Notes: generated from the letters alone by a model not told the origin. A stretch of DNA of 64,000 bases from Bacteroidota bacterium (GCA_029572935.1 JAKQHM010000052.1:1-64000), one strand, 5' to 3'. Counted from the first letter of the stretch, positions 20,162 through 30,088 are shown. A program made the numbers and translations.

Positions 20162-21177
20162 GTATCCTCGTCTTTAAAATCATATACATATCCGTCATTT
20201 TTGCTCTCTCCCTGGTCATCGCCATGTATGCCACACTGGCCGAGCGCAAGGTCGCTGCATTCCTGCAGGATCGTTTGGGCCCCAACCGGGCCGGACCATT
20301 TGGGATCCTCCAGCCTCTGGCAGATGGTCTGAAACTCCTTTTCAAGGAAGAATTCATTCCTGCCAGGTCTGATAAGTGGTTGTTCATGATGGGCCCCGGG
20401 TTCTTTATGATCACCGCATTGATGACTAGTGTGGTCATTCCTTTCGGTTCAGATGTAACCATTGACGGAGTGACCTATGCCCTCCAGGGCACTGATCTGA
20501 ACGTAGGTTTGCTTTATATTTTTGGAGTCGTCTCTTTGGGTGTGTACGGAATTCTCATCGGCGGCTGGGCCTCCAACAACAAGTTCTCCCTGCTGGGTGC
20601 CATTCGTGCTGCTTCACAGAACATCAGTTATGAACTGGCCATGGGATTATCCATCATCGCACTCGTGATGATGACCTCCAGTCTTTCGCTGAAGGAGATC
20701 GTGGACCAACAGGCGGGCTGGCAGTGGAATATTCTTTATCAGCCTCTTGGCTTCCTTATTTTCCTGATCTGTGCCTTTGCAGAGACGAACAGAGCACCAT
20801 TTGACTTGCCGGAGTGCGAAACAGAACTGGTGGGTGGATTCCACACGGAATTCTCATCCATGAAACTTGGATTTTACCTGTTTGCAGAATACATCAATAT
20901 GTTTGTCAGTTGCGCCATTCTGGCCACGCTGTATTTCGGCGGTTACCATTTTCCGTTTGTATCCTCCATGGATCCCGGTTTGACCAAGACCATTCTGCAG
21001 GCAGTCGTGTTATTCGGAAAAATATTCTTCTTCATATTCCTGTTCATGTGGGTCCGCTGGACACTTCCCAGGTTTCGATATGACCAGCTGATGAATCTTG
21101 GCTGGAAGGTTTTGATTCCTTTGGCCGTTGTCAACATCCTGCTGACGGGAGTTTTTATCTTAATTAAAGCCGGTTGA
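20158..21177 (+). CDS. nuoH: NADH-quinone oxidoreductase subunit H
   Basis: 339 residues with about eight membrane helices. It couples the quinone site to the membrane arm. Signatures include 'AERKVAAFLQDRLGPNRAGP' near the N-terminus, 'AASQNISYELAMG' and 'ETNRAPFDLPECETELVGGF'. The ATG overlaps the nuoG stop (ATGA), indicating coupled translation. Confidence 0.97.
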   Translation: MSILVFKIIYISVIFALSLVIAMYATLAERKVAAFLQDRLGPNRAGPFGILQPLADGLKLLFKEEFIPARSDKWLFMMGPGFFMITALMTSVVIPFGSDVTIDGVTYALQGTDLNVGLLYIFGVVSLGVYGILIGGWASNNKFSLLGAIRAASQNISYELAMGLSIIALVMMTSSLSLKEIVDQQAGWQWNILYQPLGFLIFLICAFAETNRAPFDLPECETELVGGFHTEFSSMKLGFYLFAEYINMFVSCAILATLYFGGYHFPFVSSMDPGLTKTILQAVVLFGKIFFFIFLFMWVRWTLPRFRYDQLMNLGWKVLIPLAVVNILLTGVFILIKAG

Positions 21178-21182
21178 AAATC

Positions 21183-21698
21183 ATGAGTGTAATAAAATTA
21201 ACGGATCGAATCAAGGTGATGGAGCGCAAGCCCATGAGCTTTGCAGAGCGGTTGTACCTCCCTGCCATTCTCAAAGGGATGTCCATCACCATCAAACACC
21301 TGTTCAGAAAAAAAGCAACCATCCAGTATCCCGAACAAAAAAGGCCCATGAGTGAGGTATTCAGGGGTCTTCACGTGCTGAAGAGGGATGAGAAGGGTGC
21401 GGAGCGCTGTACAGCTTGCGGACTGTGTGCACTTGCCTGCCCTGCAGAAGCCATTACCATGACCGCAGCAGAACGCAAGCCTGAAGAAAAAAATTTGTAC
21501 CGCGAAGAAAAATATGCCGCCGTTTATGAGATCAATATGCTGCGCTGTATTTTCTGCGGTCTGTGTGAAGAAGCCTGTCCAAAAGCCGCCATATTCCTGC
21601 AGAATGACAAGATGGCTCCAGCCAGCTATGAGCGGGAGGATTTTATCTACGGAAAGGACAGATTGGTTGAACCGTTTTTACTGAACAACAAATCATGA
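21183..21698 (+). CDS. nuoI: NADH-quinone oxidoreductase subunit I
   Basis: About 171 residues, the ferredoxin-like subunit with clusters N6a and N6b between NuoG and NuoB. Two classic motifs are seen: 'CTACGLCALACP' (Cys76, 79, 82, 86) and 'CIFCGLCEEACP' (Cys122, 125, 128, 132). I chose the ATG at 21183; an in-frame TTG at 21174 overlapping the nuoH stop is possible but less likely. The stop overlaps the nuoJ start. Confidence 0.95.
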   Translation: MSVIKLTDRIKVMERKPMSFAERLYLPAILKGMSITIKHLFRKKATIQYPEQKRPMSEVFRGLHVLKRDEKGAERCTACGLCALACPAEAITMTAAERKPEEKNLYREEKYAAVYEINMLRCIFCGLCEEACPKAAIFLQNDKMAPASYEREDFIYGKDRLVEPFLLNNKS

Positions 21699-22198
21699 TT
21701 GACAAGATATTTTATGTGCTGTCGGCACTGACCATCATCTCTGCCACCCTCGTGATCATTTCGCGCCATCCGATCAGGAGCATTCTGTTCCTGGTGCTTA
21801 CTTTTTTTCTGGTGTCCGCACATTACGTGTTGCTCAATGCCCAGTTTCTGGCCCTGGTCAACATCGTTGTGTATGCGGGAGCGATCATGGTTCTCTTTCT
21901 ATTTGTGGTCATGTTCCTCAATCTGAACGAGGAAATGGTGGAGGTGAAGAGTTATCTGCCATGGTTTGCTGCGGTCATATCGGGTGGCTCCCTCATGCTG
22001 ATCGTCACTTCTGCTTTGGAAAAAGCTGTGTTGACCTCGCCGCAACTGGTAAGCAATTACAACATCGGACTGGTCGAAAACCTGGGCTCCGTATTATACC
22101 GGGAATATCTCCTTCCTATGGAGTTGAGTGCAGTCCTCTTTTTTATTGCAATGGCCGGTGTGATGTTGCTGGGCCGTAAGGAAAGAATATCCGAATAA
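21695..22198 (+). CDS. nuoJ: NADH-quinone oxidoreductase subunit J
   Basis: 167 residues with five predicted helices, a small subunit of the membrane arm. 'NIVVYAGAIMVLFLFVVMFLN' (residues ~53-73) is the family's third helix with the pi-bulge region; 'RHPIRSILFLVLTFF' precedes it. It overlaps nuoI by 4 bases and precedes nuoK by 8 nt. Confidence 0.95.
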   Translation: MIDKIFYVLSALTIISATLVIISRHPIRSILFLVLTFFLVSAHYVLLNAQFLALVNIVVYAGAIMVLFLFVVMFLNLNEEMVEVKSYLPWFAAVISGGSLMLIVTSALEKAVLTSPQLVSNYNIGLVENLGSVLYREYLLPMELSAVLFFIAMAGVMLLGRKERISE

Positions 22199-22206
22199 AT
22201 AAAATT

Positions 22207-22539
22207 ATGGAAAATCAGATACCTGAAATATTCAACGCCATTCCCCACACTCACTATGTGTTGCTCAGTACCATCCTGTTTGTGGTGGGGCTCATCGGCG
22301 TGATGATCCGCAAAAATGTGATCATCGTATTCATGTGCATTGAAATTATGCTGAATGCGGTGAATCTGATGCTGACTTCCACATCCGCTTATTACTCACA
22401 TGCCGGGGGACAGATCATGGTCTTCTTTACGATGGCCGTGGCTGCCGCTGAGGTAGCTGTGGGATTGGCGATCATCGTGATGATTTACAAAAACCTGCAT
22501 TCGACCAACATTGACGTTTTTCAGCGCCTGAAAGGCTGA
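22207..22539 (+). CDS. nuoK: NADH-quinone oxidoreductase subunit K
   Basis: 110 residues with three helices, an Mrp-type small subunit. The conserved membrane glutamates lie in 'FMCIEIMLNAVNLML' and 'AAAEVAVGLAIIVMIYK'. It sits between nuoJ and nuoL as in other complex I operons. Confidence 0.96.
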   Translation: MENQIPEIFNAIPHTHYVLLSTILFVVGLIGVMIRKNVIIVFMCIEIMLNAVNLMLTSTSAYYSHAGGQIMVFFTMAVAAAEVAVGLAIIVMIYKNLHSTNIDVFQRLKG

Positions 22540-22569
22540 TATCATAAGCTCACCGAATAAACGAAAAAC

Positions 22570-24447
22570 ATGAATTCCGAATTTCTGATCCATCTTATTC
22601 TTTGGGCCCCTTTGGTGGGTTTTGCCATCAATGGAATTTTCGGATCTTCCTTTTCAGGAAAGACAGCAGGCTTCATCGCCTGTCTGGGTCCCCTGACTGG
22701 TTTTGTATCCACGGTCCTGCTTTGGTCGGGATTTGATCAGACCATTCAGATCAATTACTACAGATGGTTTGGCACCCCGGATTCCTTTTCCGTGGATTTC
22801 AGCGTCATGGTTGACCAGCTCACTTTGTTGATGCTGTTTATTGTGACAGGTGTCGGTACTCTGATACACCTGTACTCTGTAGGCTACATGGAGCATGACA
22901 AGGGATTCGTCCGGTTCATGTCCTACCTGAATCTTTTTATTTTCTCCATGTTGCTTTTGGTGATGGGTTCCAATCTCGTGATGTTGTTCGCAGGTTGGGA
23001 AGGAGTGGGATTGTGTTCATTCCTGCTTATTGGGTTTTGGTATAAAAATCCAGATTACAATAAAGCAGCCAGAAAGGCTTTTGTGATGAACAGGATCGGA
23101 GACCTGGGTTTTATGTTGGGTATCTTTTTGCTGGGCTTGGAATTCCGCACTTTGGACATCCCCACTTTGCTCAGCAGTATGGAGCATATAGAAAGCGGTG
23201 ATCCGAAAATAATCCTCATTACGATCTTACTTTTCATTGGTGTCACTGGTAAGTCTGCTCAGATTCCTCTTTTTACCTGGTTGCCCGATGCCATGGCAGG
23301 TCCAACGCCTGTCTCCGCTTTGATCCATGCGGCTACAATGGTGACGGCAGGTATTTACCTGGTGGCCAGAATGAGCGGATTATTTAATCTGGCTCCATTT
23401 ACTTTGGATGTGATCGCCTGGGTGGGCCTGGCCACGGCTTTTGTAGCCGCCACCATCGCACTCAGACAAAATGATATCAAAAAGGTTTTGGCCTATTCAA
23501 CGGTCAGCCAGCTTGGTTTTATGGCTGTCGCTCTGGGTTGTGCCGCCTACAGTACAGCTATTTTTCACGTCATGACCCACGCTTTCTTTAAAGCTCTTTT
23601 GTTTTTGGGAGCCGGCAGCGTCATCCATGGTTTGCATGGTGAACAGGACATCAGTAAGATGGGCGGCCTCAGGAATGCCATGAAGTCAACCCATCTTGTT
23701 TTTCTGATCGGAACCCTGGCCATCGCAGGGGTACCTCCTCTGGCCGGCTTTTTCTCCAAAGACGAAATTCTGGCGGCAGCATTCAGTCACAGCATATGGT
23801 ATTTTGTGATCCTGGCCTTGACGGCTGTTTTGACGGCCTGGTATATGTTCAGACTCTATTTTGCTACTTTTCACGGATCTTATCGGGGCAGCAAAGAAAC
23901 AGAAGCCGGCATTCACGAATCCGGATTGGTCATGCTGGCTCCCTTGTTTGTACTTGCCTTCTTGTCTGTGGTAGGAGGATTTGCTGGCATGCCGGAAACC
24001 ATTAGTTCCAAACACCTGGTATCTGATTTCCTCAAGCCGGTGGTGGCGGATCATGCGCATTCCGTGTCCCACAGTTTTGAATATATTTTGTGGGGTGTGA
24101 CCCTGGTATTGCTTGTCCTGATCGTATGGCTCACCAATAAAATGTACTCGGTAAATAGTGCTGAAGTTTTTCGCTCCGGCTCCGGATGGGTGGGCAGGAT
24201 CCTGGAAGGAAAATACTACCTGGATGAAATATATGAAACCCTGATTTCCGGTCCTCTGAGATCCACAGGTACCTGGTTTAAAAATGTAATGGATCCGGGT
24301 GTCATTGACCAGGCTGTCAAATTACCCGGTCTAGTATTCAGGAATGCGGGAGTTGCACTCAGACCTCTGCAATCCGGGATCATCAGCTGGTATATGATCA
24401 GCATCGTTCTGGGATTGTTGGCGATGATTTATTTGTTCCTTTTTTAA
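22570..24447 (+). CDS. nuoL: NADH-quinone oxidoreductase subunit L
   Basis: 625 residues, the distal antiporter-like proton-pumping subunit. 'FAGWEGVGLCSFLLIGFW' carries the key Glu, and 'TWLPDAMAGPTPVSALIHAATMV' and 'HVMTHAFFKALLFLGAGSVIH' are classical NuoL stretches. The C-terminal ~100 residues fit the lateral helix and last membrane segment. Nuo L, M and N follow without promoters between them. Confidence 0.97.
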   Translation: MNSEFLIHLILWAPLVGFAINGIFGSSFSGKTAGFIACLGPLTGFVSTVLLWSGFDQTIQINYYRWFGTPDSFSVDFSVMVDQLTLLMLFIVTGVGTLIHLYSVGYMEHDKGFVRFMSYLNLFIFSMLLLVMGSNLVMLFAGWEGVGLCSFLLIGFWYKNPDYNKAARKAFVMNRIGDLGFMLGIFLLGLEFRTLDIPTLLSSMEHIESGDPKIILITILLFIGVTGKSAQIPLFTWLPDAMAGPTPVSALIHAATMVTAGIYLVARMSGLFNLAPFTLDVIAWVGLATAFVAATIALRQNDIKKVLAYSTVSQLGFMAVALGCAAYSTAIFHVMTHAFFKALLFLGAGSVIHGLHGEQDISKMGGLRNAMKSTHLVFLIGTLAIAGVPPLAGFFSKDEILAAAFSHSIWYFVILALTAVLTAWYMFRLYFATFHGSYRGSKETEAGIHESGLVMLAPLFVLAFLSVVGGFAGMPETISSKHLVSDFLKPVVADHAHSVSHSFEYILWGVTLVLLVLIVWLTNKMYSVNSAEVFRSGSGWVGRILEGKYYLDEIYETLISGPLRSTGTWFKNVMDPGVIDQAVKLPGLVFRNAGVALRPLQSGIISWYMISIVLGLLAMIYLFLF

Positions 24448-24458
24448 GCGTAGATGTA

Positions 24459-25898
24459 ATGAGTCCGATACTTTTATTGATACTGTTTTCGATCTTCAGT
24501 GGCCTGCTGATCTGTGTGGTGGATCGCAAATGGGCACCCCACCTCAGCCTTGCTACCAGTGTGATCAGCTTACTTTATTATCTTTTTTTGCTGATTGATT
24601 TTGAACCATCAGGAGGAGCTGCCCATCTGTTTCAGGCCAACTGGATTCCAGGTATCAATGCTTCTTTCAGTGTCGCCCTGGATGCACAAAATGTGCTGCT
24701 TCTTTTGTTGTCTTTTCTGGTTCTGCCCATGGGTATCCTGGCTTCCTGGAGTGATACTGTGCAGCGCAACAGGGAGTATTACGCGCTCATGTCCTGGGGT
24801 TCTGCTGCATTGACGGGATTTTTTGCCTCTCAGAATCCATTTTCCTTTTATCTATTTTTCGAACTGGCTCTTATCCCCTTTTATCTGATCGTATTGCTGT
24901 ACGGCGGAGCATACAGAAGGCCTGCTGTCTTTAAATTTTTTCTGTACACGGTCTTCGGCAGCTTTCTGATGCTGGCAGCCATTATTTATCTCTACGCTGT
25001 TGTTCCGGATACGGATATCAACTGGGCGACGGCTGTGGCTGAAAAGCTCGGACCTGACAATCAACTCTGGATTTTCGGTGCCTTGTTCATCGCATTTGCC
25101 ATCAAATCTCCGCTTTTCCCATTTCACACCTGGCAGGCGGATCTCTATTCCGAGGGCGATCGCCCTGCAGTCATGGTGATTGCCGGCGTGCTTTCTAAAA
25201 TGGGTGTCTTTGGATTTATCCGTTTTTATGATTTCGTGCCTTCTGCACTCGAATCCATGCGCTATGTGATCATCCCGCTCTGTATTATCGGGATTCTGTA
25301 TGGTGCACTGGTTGCCTGGAGACAGACGGTCATGACCCGGATCCTGGCTTATTCATCTTTGTCCCATATGGGCATGATCGCAGCTGCACTTTTTTCGGGA
25401 ACCATGGTCGGTATGCAGGGCTCCCTGTACCAGATGTTTACCCATGGAATCCTGGCAGCCAGTTTGTTTTTTGTGGTAGACGCCATTATAAGAAGAACTG
25501 AAAATACCAGTGTTTATGGCTCAGCCGGATTGGCGCAGGCAAATCCGCGTTTGTCTGTTTACTTTTTTATCATCGTACTGGCTTCCATAGGGCTCCCGCT
25601 GACCAGTGGGTTCATAGGAGAATTCTACATGCTTTGGGGACTCACACAAACCAATATCTGGTATGGTGCTTTTGCAGGAGTCAGCATCATTCTGGGAGCC
25701 ATATATATGCTGCGCTTTTATCAGAAATCTGTCTTCGGAGAGATGCAATCAGATAAAGTGAGAAATTTTGGACATCTTATTTTGGCCGAAGATTATGTGT
25801 TGGTGGTAGTAGTGATTCTGGTGCTGAGTTTCGGATTTTTCCCCGGCACCTGGATGGATCTCACCCACCAGGCATTTGCTCAATTGATTCAAAAATAA
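24459..25898 (+). CDS. nuoM: NADH-quinone oxidoreductase subunit M
   Basis: 479 residues, an antiporter-like proton-pumping subunit. The conserved Glu is in 'FYLFFELALIPFYLIV'. 'KSPLFPFHTWQADLYSEGDRPA', 'YSSLSHMGMIAAALFSG' and 'MFTHGILAASLFFV' are typical of NuoM/ND4. It lies 11 nt after nuoL. Confidence 0.96.
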   Translation: MSPILLLILFSIFSGLLICVVDRKWAPHLSLATSVISLLYYLFLLIDFEPSGGAAHLFQANWIPGINASFSVALDAQNVLLLLLSFLVLPMGILASWSDTVQRNREYYALMSWGSAALTGFFASQNPFSFYLFFELALIPFYLIVLLYGGAYRRPAVFKFFLYTVFGSFLMLAAIIYLYAVVPDTDINWATAVAEKLGPDNQLWIFGALFIAFAIKSPLFPFHTWQADLYSEGDRPAVMVIAGVLSKMGVFGFIRFYDFVPSALESMRYVIIPLCIIGILYGALVAWRQTVMTRILAYSSLSHMGMIAAALFSGTMVGMQGSLYQMFTHGILAASLFFVVDAIIRRTENTSVYGSAGLAQANPRLSVYFFIIVLASIGLPLTSGFIGEFYMLWGLTQTNIWYGAFAGVSIILGAIYMLRFYQKSVFGEMQSDKVRNFGHLILAEDYVLVVVVILVLSFGFFPGTWMDLTHQAFAQLIQK

Positions 25899-25913
25899 AT
25901 TCAAAGAGGATCT

Positions 25914-27275
25914 ATGCTATCAATGATCGTACTTACAGTGGCAGGGGTGCTGGCCCTCTTTTTGGGTTTCACCAAAACAAAATCACTGATTTTACCGGTG
26001 GCCATGCTGGGCGTGCTGGCTTCTGCTGCAGCCTATTATTTTTATCAGTCCCTATGGGGAGAATGGTTATTGGGGATGATGGGTACATTTGGTTCTCCCT
26101 CCGTTTTCGTAGGGCTCCTGCTGGCTTGCACTTTTGTGATTCTTCCTTTCCTCAATGTATACAAACTCAGAGGAGGAGGTGAACTGGGAGATTTTACAGG
26201 CATTATCCTCTTTTCTGTCATCGGTGGCATGATGATGGTGTCGCATCAGGACCTCATGATTTTATTTCTGGGAATCGAAATTCTCTCCATAGCCATGTAT
26301 ATTCTGGCAGGAGCAGACAGGAGGGTCATCCAATCCAATGAAGCGGCCATAAAGTATTTTATCATGGGTGCCTTTGCGAGTGCCATTTTTCTGTTTGGGG
26401 TGGGTTTGTATTATGTATCCACCGGTTCCTTTAAGATCTTCGACGTCAAGATCATTGCCCCTGAATTGTATTCTATCAGTATACTCGTGCTTTTTGCGGG
26501 GCTTGCTTTTAAACTGGCGCTTGCTCCTTTTCACTTTTGGGCGCCGGATGTATATCAGGGTGCACCTACTATTTTTACCGCCGTCATGGCCACTTTGGTT
26601 AAAATTGCTGGATTCGGTGCCTTGTTTCAGTTGTTCCGCTATCATGCCGGATTTGTATCCGAATGGATCTACTGGATGATGATTTTGCTCGCCTTACTGA
26701 GCATGCTCATTGGGAACATCATGGCTTTTAGTCAGACCAGCGTAAAAAGATTATTGAGCTACTCGGGAATCGTCCAGGCAGGCTTTATTCTGATTGGTTT
26801 CCTCCATACCCGGATAGAGAACACCTGGATGGTGGCCTACTACCTGGTGGCCTATGTATTGGCATCTTTGGCATCTTTCTTTGTGATCTATTTTGTTGAA
26901 AACAAAAAGGGTTCCGATGATATAGGCGAATTCAAGGGACTTTACTATCAAAATCCTGTACTTGCCGTTGTGTTCACCATTGCCCTGGTTTCATTCGGGG
27001 GTGTGCCACTGACAGCTGGATTCATGGCCAAGCTGTTTGTTCTGAATCATGCTGCCGGTTTTGGATCACCTGCTTTGGTGCTGGTTTCTCTGGTACTGGC
27101 TGTGGCATCCATGTATTACTACTTTAAGTTGATCAATCAGTTCTATACCTCTGATGAGTCAGGAGTAAAATCCTGGGACATTTCCTGGGGATACAAAGGT
27201 ATGCTGATCGTATTATCTGTCCTGACGCTGTTTCTGGGTTTATATCCTTACGGCATTTACCCCTGGATCAGTTGA
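25914..27275 (+). CDS. nuoN: NADH-quinone oxidoreductase subunit N
   Basis: 453 residues, the third antiporter-like subunit and last gene of the operon. 'LMILFLGIEILSIAMYILAG' contains the conserved Glu. 'FKLALAPFHFWAPDVYQGAPT' and 'LLSYSGIVQAGFILIG' mark the family. With nuoA-M this gives a full 14-subunit complex I. Confidence 0.96.
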   Translation: MLSMIVLTVAGVLALFLGFTKTKSLILPVAMLGVLASAAAYYFYQSLWGEWLLGMMGTFGSPSVFVGLLLACTFVILPFLNVYKLRGGGELGDFTGIILFSVIGGMMMVSHQDLMILFLGIEILSIAMYILAGADRRVIQSNEAAIKYFIMGAFASAIFLFGVGLYYVSTGSFKIFDVKIIAPELYSISILVLFAGLAFKLALAPFHFWAPDVYQGAPTIFTAVMATLVKIAGFGALFQLFRYHAGFVSEWIYWMMILLALLSMLIGNIMAFSQTSVKRLLSYSGIVQAGFILIGFLHTRIENTWMVAYYLVAYVLASLASFFVIYFVENKKGSDDIGEFKGLYYQNPVLAVVFTIALVSFGGVPLTAGFMAKLFVLNHAAGFGSPALVLVSLVLAVASMYYYFKLINQFYTSDESGVKSWDISWGYKGMLIVLSVLTLFLGLYPYGIYPWIS

Positions 27276-27344
27276 TCTTTGTTTACTGGGACCTACTTAT
27301 GACCTTAGGTGTTTTATGAAGAGTTCCCTGTTTGATTACATATT

Positions 27345-27366
27345 GGAAGTATTTGGCTTCCGTTTT
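27345..27366 (+). terminator. Weak hairpin plus T run after nuoN
   Basis: GGAAG (27345-27349) can pair with CTTCC (27357-27361) around a 7-nt loop, followed by GTTTT. The stem is only five base pairs and lies directly before the proposed holB start, so it may be weak or not a terminator. Confidence 0.35.
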
Positions 27367-27377
27367 AAATAAGGAAA

Positions 27378-28523
27378 GTGCTATTCGGAGAACAGGAAAT
27401 ACAGGAGCCGGTCACCCCTCAGGCTTTTTTGTGGAGTTCTGAGATAGTGTCACAGGATGATACCTGGTCTGCTATGGAATCTGTTTTGAAATCACGCAGG
27501 TTTCCTCACTGTTCTTTGATCCGTGGCTCCCAGGGCACTGGTGCACTGGCCGTTGCACTTAGTCTGGCCCAGAACCTTCTTTGCAGGGAATCCGAAATCG
27601 CCTGTGGTCATTGCTCCGGTTGTTACAAAGCCGGATTGTTGATCCACCCGGATCTGCATTTTTCCTTCCCTGTTTTTGGGGCCGGTGAAATTTGTCTGGA
27701 CCATTATACTGCATTCAGGTCTGCCGCTCAGGAGAATCCCTGGATGAGTGTACAGAACTGGCTCTCCATAACGGATAGTGAAAACAAACAGGCCAATATT
27801 ACAGCACGCGAGGCCAGAAGCATCATTGAACGACTCTATCTCAAGCCTTTTGAGGCGGATAGGAATGTTATGATCGTCTGGCTGGCAGAGTTCTTAGGTA
27901 AAGAGTCCAATATCCTGCTCAAACTCCTGGAGGAACCTCCCGGCCATTCCTATATCATTCTCATCACGGAAGATCCTGCCGCCATACTCCCCACCGTTCA
28001 GTCCAGAACCCAGCAGTTCAGGCTCAAACCGCTGCAGGATGCCGATGTGGCGAATGCTTTGGTGCGCAAGCTGGGAATTAAGTACGACGATGCCCTGAGT
28101 GCAGCTCTTTCTTCTGAAGGCAACCTGCCCCTGGCACTTGAATTGGCAGGCAATGAAAGTGGTGGATTCCTGAAGTTCATTCAGCAGATGTTACAGGCAG
28201 CTTACAAAAAAGATCCGGCGGAAATGTGGACCTGGATGGAACAGGTCGCTACAGTCAATCGGGACAACCAAAGGCGCCTGTTCGCTTATTTTCTCATGAT
28301 CCTGAGCCTGAGTCTGAGAATGGGTAATGACGCCTATACCAAAGAACAGCTTCAGCATCCTGTACTCCAATATGCAGATCGCCTGGCCCAGCGCCTTGGG
28401 GTTGATAAAATTCTGCAAATCAATGCTTTGGTAAATGAGTGTTCCTATGGGATAATGAGGAATGCAAATATTCGTATCTTGCTGCATGATTTTCTGATCA
28501 GTTTGGCAGGGATCATACGATAA
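27378..28523 (+). CDS. holB: DNA polymerase III subunit delta' (clamp loader)
   Basis: 381 residues of AAA+ clamp-loader type. The P-loop position reads 'GSQGTGALA', with Ala in place of the Lys of a working Walker A, as expected for delta', which does not hydrolyse ATP. A zinc-binding site follows (Cys-rich 'CRESEIACGHCSGC'). 'KESNILLKLLEEPPGHSYIILIT' and 'IQSRTQ'-type text near residue 210 match the delta'/gamma core. The start is a GTG at 27378; no upstream ATG is in frame and the next Met is ~30 residues in, so the start is only moderately certain. Confidence 0.88.
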   Translation: MLFGEQEIQEPVTPQAFLWSSEIVSQDDTWSAMESVLKSRRFPHCSLIRGSQGTGALAVALSLAQNLLCRESEIACGHCSGCYKAGLLIHPDLHFSFPVFGAGEICLDHYTAFRSAAQENPWMSVQNWLSITDSENKQANITAREARSIIERLYLKPFEADRNVMIVWLAEFLGKESNILLKLLEEPPGHSYIILITEDPAAILPTVQSRTQQFRLKPLQDADVANALVRKLGIKYDDALSAALSSEGNLPLALELAGNESGGFLKFIQQMLQAAYKKDPAEMWTWMEQVATVNRDNQRRLFAYFLMILSLSLRMGNDAYTKEQLQHPVLQYADRLAQRLGVDKILQINALVNECSYGIMRNANIRILLHDFLISLAGIIR

Positions 28524-28548
28524 TATAAATTCATTTTAATTTTCATGT

Positions 28549-30048
28549 ATGGGATGTTCGGGTTGTAAAACAGGTGCCAACGGGATGCCTGCAGGATGTG
28601 GGGATAAGGGACATTGCTCATCAGGAGGATGCAATAAACTAAATACTTTTGACTGGCTCACGGCTTTGGATATTGAGGATCCATCCCGCTCCGACCTAGC
28701 CGAGGTGAGTTTTAAGAATGGAGCCAGAAAGACCTTTTACAGACTGGGACCCAATCAGAGATATACCACGGGAGATCTCGTGGTAGTCGATACGGGCAGC
28801 GGAGGATATGACGTGGGCAGGGTCAGCCTGATGGGCGATCTGGTCAAACTCCAGATGAAAAAGAAGAACTTTAAAGAGGACAGGATCTCATTTGATATTT
28901 TGCGCAAAGCCAATCCCAGAGACATAGAAAGAATGCAAGAGGCCAGAGGCCTTGAAAAATCTGCACTCGTCAAAGCACGCGTGATCTCCAGAAACCTGGG
29001 TCTGGATATGAAACTCGGAGATGTGGAGTATCAGGCAGATTTGCGCAAAGCCACATTTTATTACACAGCAGACGGCTGGATAGATTTCAGAGAACTCGTC
29101 AAGCAATATGTCAAAGAATTCAGGGTAAAAGTGGAAATGCGCCAGATTGGCTCCAGGCAGGAGTCAGCCCGCATCGGAGGGATTGGCTCATGTGGCCGCG
29201 AGCTTTGCTGCTCCACTTGGCTCACAGACTTCAAATCCGTCAATACCACAGCGGCCCGTTATCAAAACATAGCCATCAACCAGTCCAAACTTTCTGGTCA
29301 GTGTGGCAGACTCAAATGTTGCCTGAATTACGAACTGGATCTTTACATCGAGGAACTTGAAAAGTACCCCTCTGACGTAGAAAAGTTAAAAGCAAAAAAT
29401 GGGGTGGCCACCCTGGTTAAAATAGACATTTTCAAAGGAGTGGTCTACTACCTGTATGAACCATCCCGCGGCAGAAGTATCGTCATGCCTCTTTTGCCGG
29501 ACGAAGTCAGGAGGATCAAAGCGATGAACGATCGCGGCGAATACCCTGAGGATATAGTGGCTACGGAAGAGGCAGCACCTGAAGTCAAACCCGAAGACCG
29601 GTTCGTCGATGTGACCGGTGCAATTGAATTACCTGCAGAGAAGAAGCGCAAGAAGAAGAAAAAGAAAAAACCCAGACCGGAGGGTCAGGGTTCAGGAGAA
29701 GACGGAAATGCTACCCAGCAAGGCCCCCGACCTCCGCGTGATCCACAAAACAGGCCTCCACGCGACCAGCAAAACAGACCTCCGCGCGAGGGTCAAGACA
29801 GGCCTCCACGCGACCAACAAAACAGGCCTCCGCGCGAGGGCCAAGACAGGCCTCCCCGCGACCAGCAAAACAGACCTCCGCGCGAGGGCCAAAACAAACC
29901 ACCGCGCGACCAGCAGAACAGGCCACCACGCGACCAGCAGAACAGGCCACCGCGCGACCAGCAGAACAGGCCACCGCGCGAAGGTCAGGATCGAAACAAA
30001 GGTGATGATAACGCTTCCAATATCAATAAGCCTCCTTCCGGCGAATAG
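28549..30048 (+). CDS. PSP1 domain (RicT/YaaT-like) protein with basic repeat tail
   Basis: 499 residues. The N-terminus is Cys-rich (MGCSGCKTGANGMPAGC), as in Bacteroidota members. The PSP1 domain occupies ~35-310, with the diagnostic Cys pairs in 'GSCGRELCCSTWL' and 'GQCGRLKCCLNYE'. In Bacillus the homologue RicT (YaaT) is part of a complex controlling RNA maturation and development; the role here is unknown. The tail is unusual: a Lys run (residues ~365-375) then eleven 8-residue repeats of RPPRDQQN/RPPREGQD type, predicted disordered. It lies 25 nt after holB and is probably co-transcribed. Confidence 0.88.
   Translation: MGCSGCKTGANGMPAGCGDKGHCSSGGCNKLNTFDWLTALDIEDPSRSDLAEVSFKNGARKTFYRLGPNQRYTTGDLVVVDTGSGGYDVGRVSLMGDLVKLQMKKKNFKEDRISFDILRKANPRDIERMQEARGLEKSALVKARVISRNLGLDMKLGDVEYQADLRKATFYYTADGWIDFRELVKQYVKEFRVKVEMRQIGSRQESARIGGIGSCGRELCCSTWLTDFKSVNTTAARYQNIAINQSKLSGQCGRLKCCLNYELDLYIEELEKYPSDVEKLKAKNGVATLVKIDIFKGVVYYLYEPSRGRSIVMPLLPDEVRRIKAMNDRGEYPEDIVATEEAAPEVKPEDRFVDVTGAIELPAEKKRKKKKKKKPRPEGQGSGEDGNATQQGPRPPRDPQNRPPRDQQNRPPREGQDRPPRDQQNRPPREGQDRPPRDQQNRPPREGQNKPPRDQQNRPPRDQQNRPPRDQQNRPPREGQDRNKGDDNASNINKPPSGE
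29728..29991 (+). repeat. Eleven 24-bp coding repeats (PPR-x-x-Q octapeptide)
   Basis: Eleven consecutive 24-bp units encode RPPRDQQN or RPPREGQD variants (residues 394-481 of the PSP1 protein). The unit length is a multiple of three, so slippage would change tail length without breaking the frame. Confidence 0.9.
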
Positions 30049-30088
30049 GGTCTTCAGTTATAGTGGGTAGAATATTGCGATCCTCAAA

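Noticed and set aside
27378-28523. holB as an inactive clamp-loader pseudogene because of the missing P-loop Lys
   Set aside because: Loss of the Walker A Lys is normal for delta' subunits; the frame is intact and the zinc site is present.
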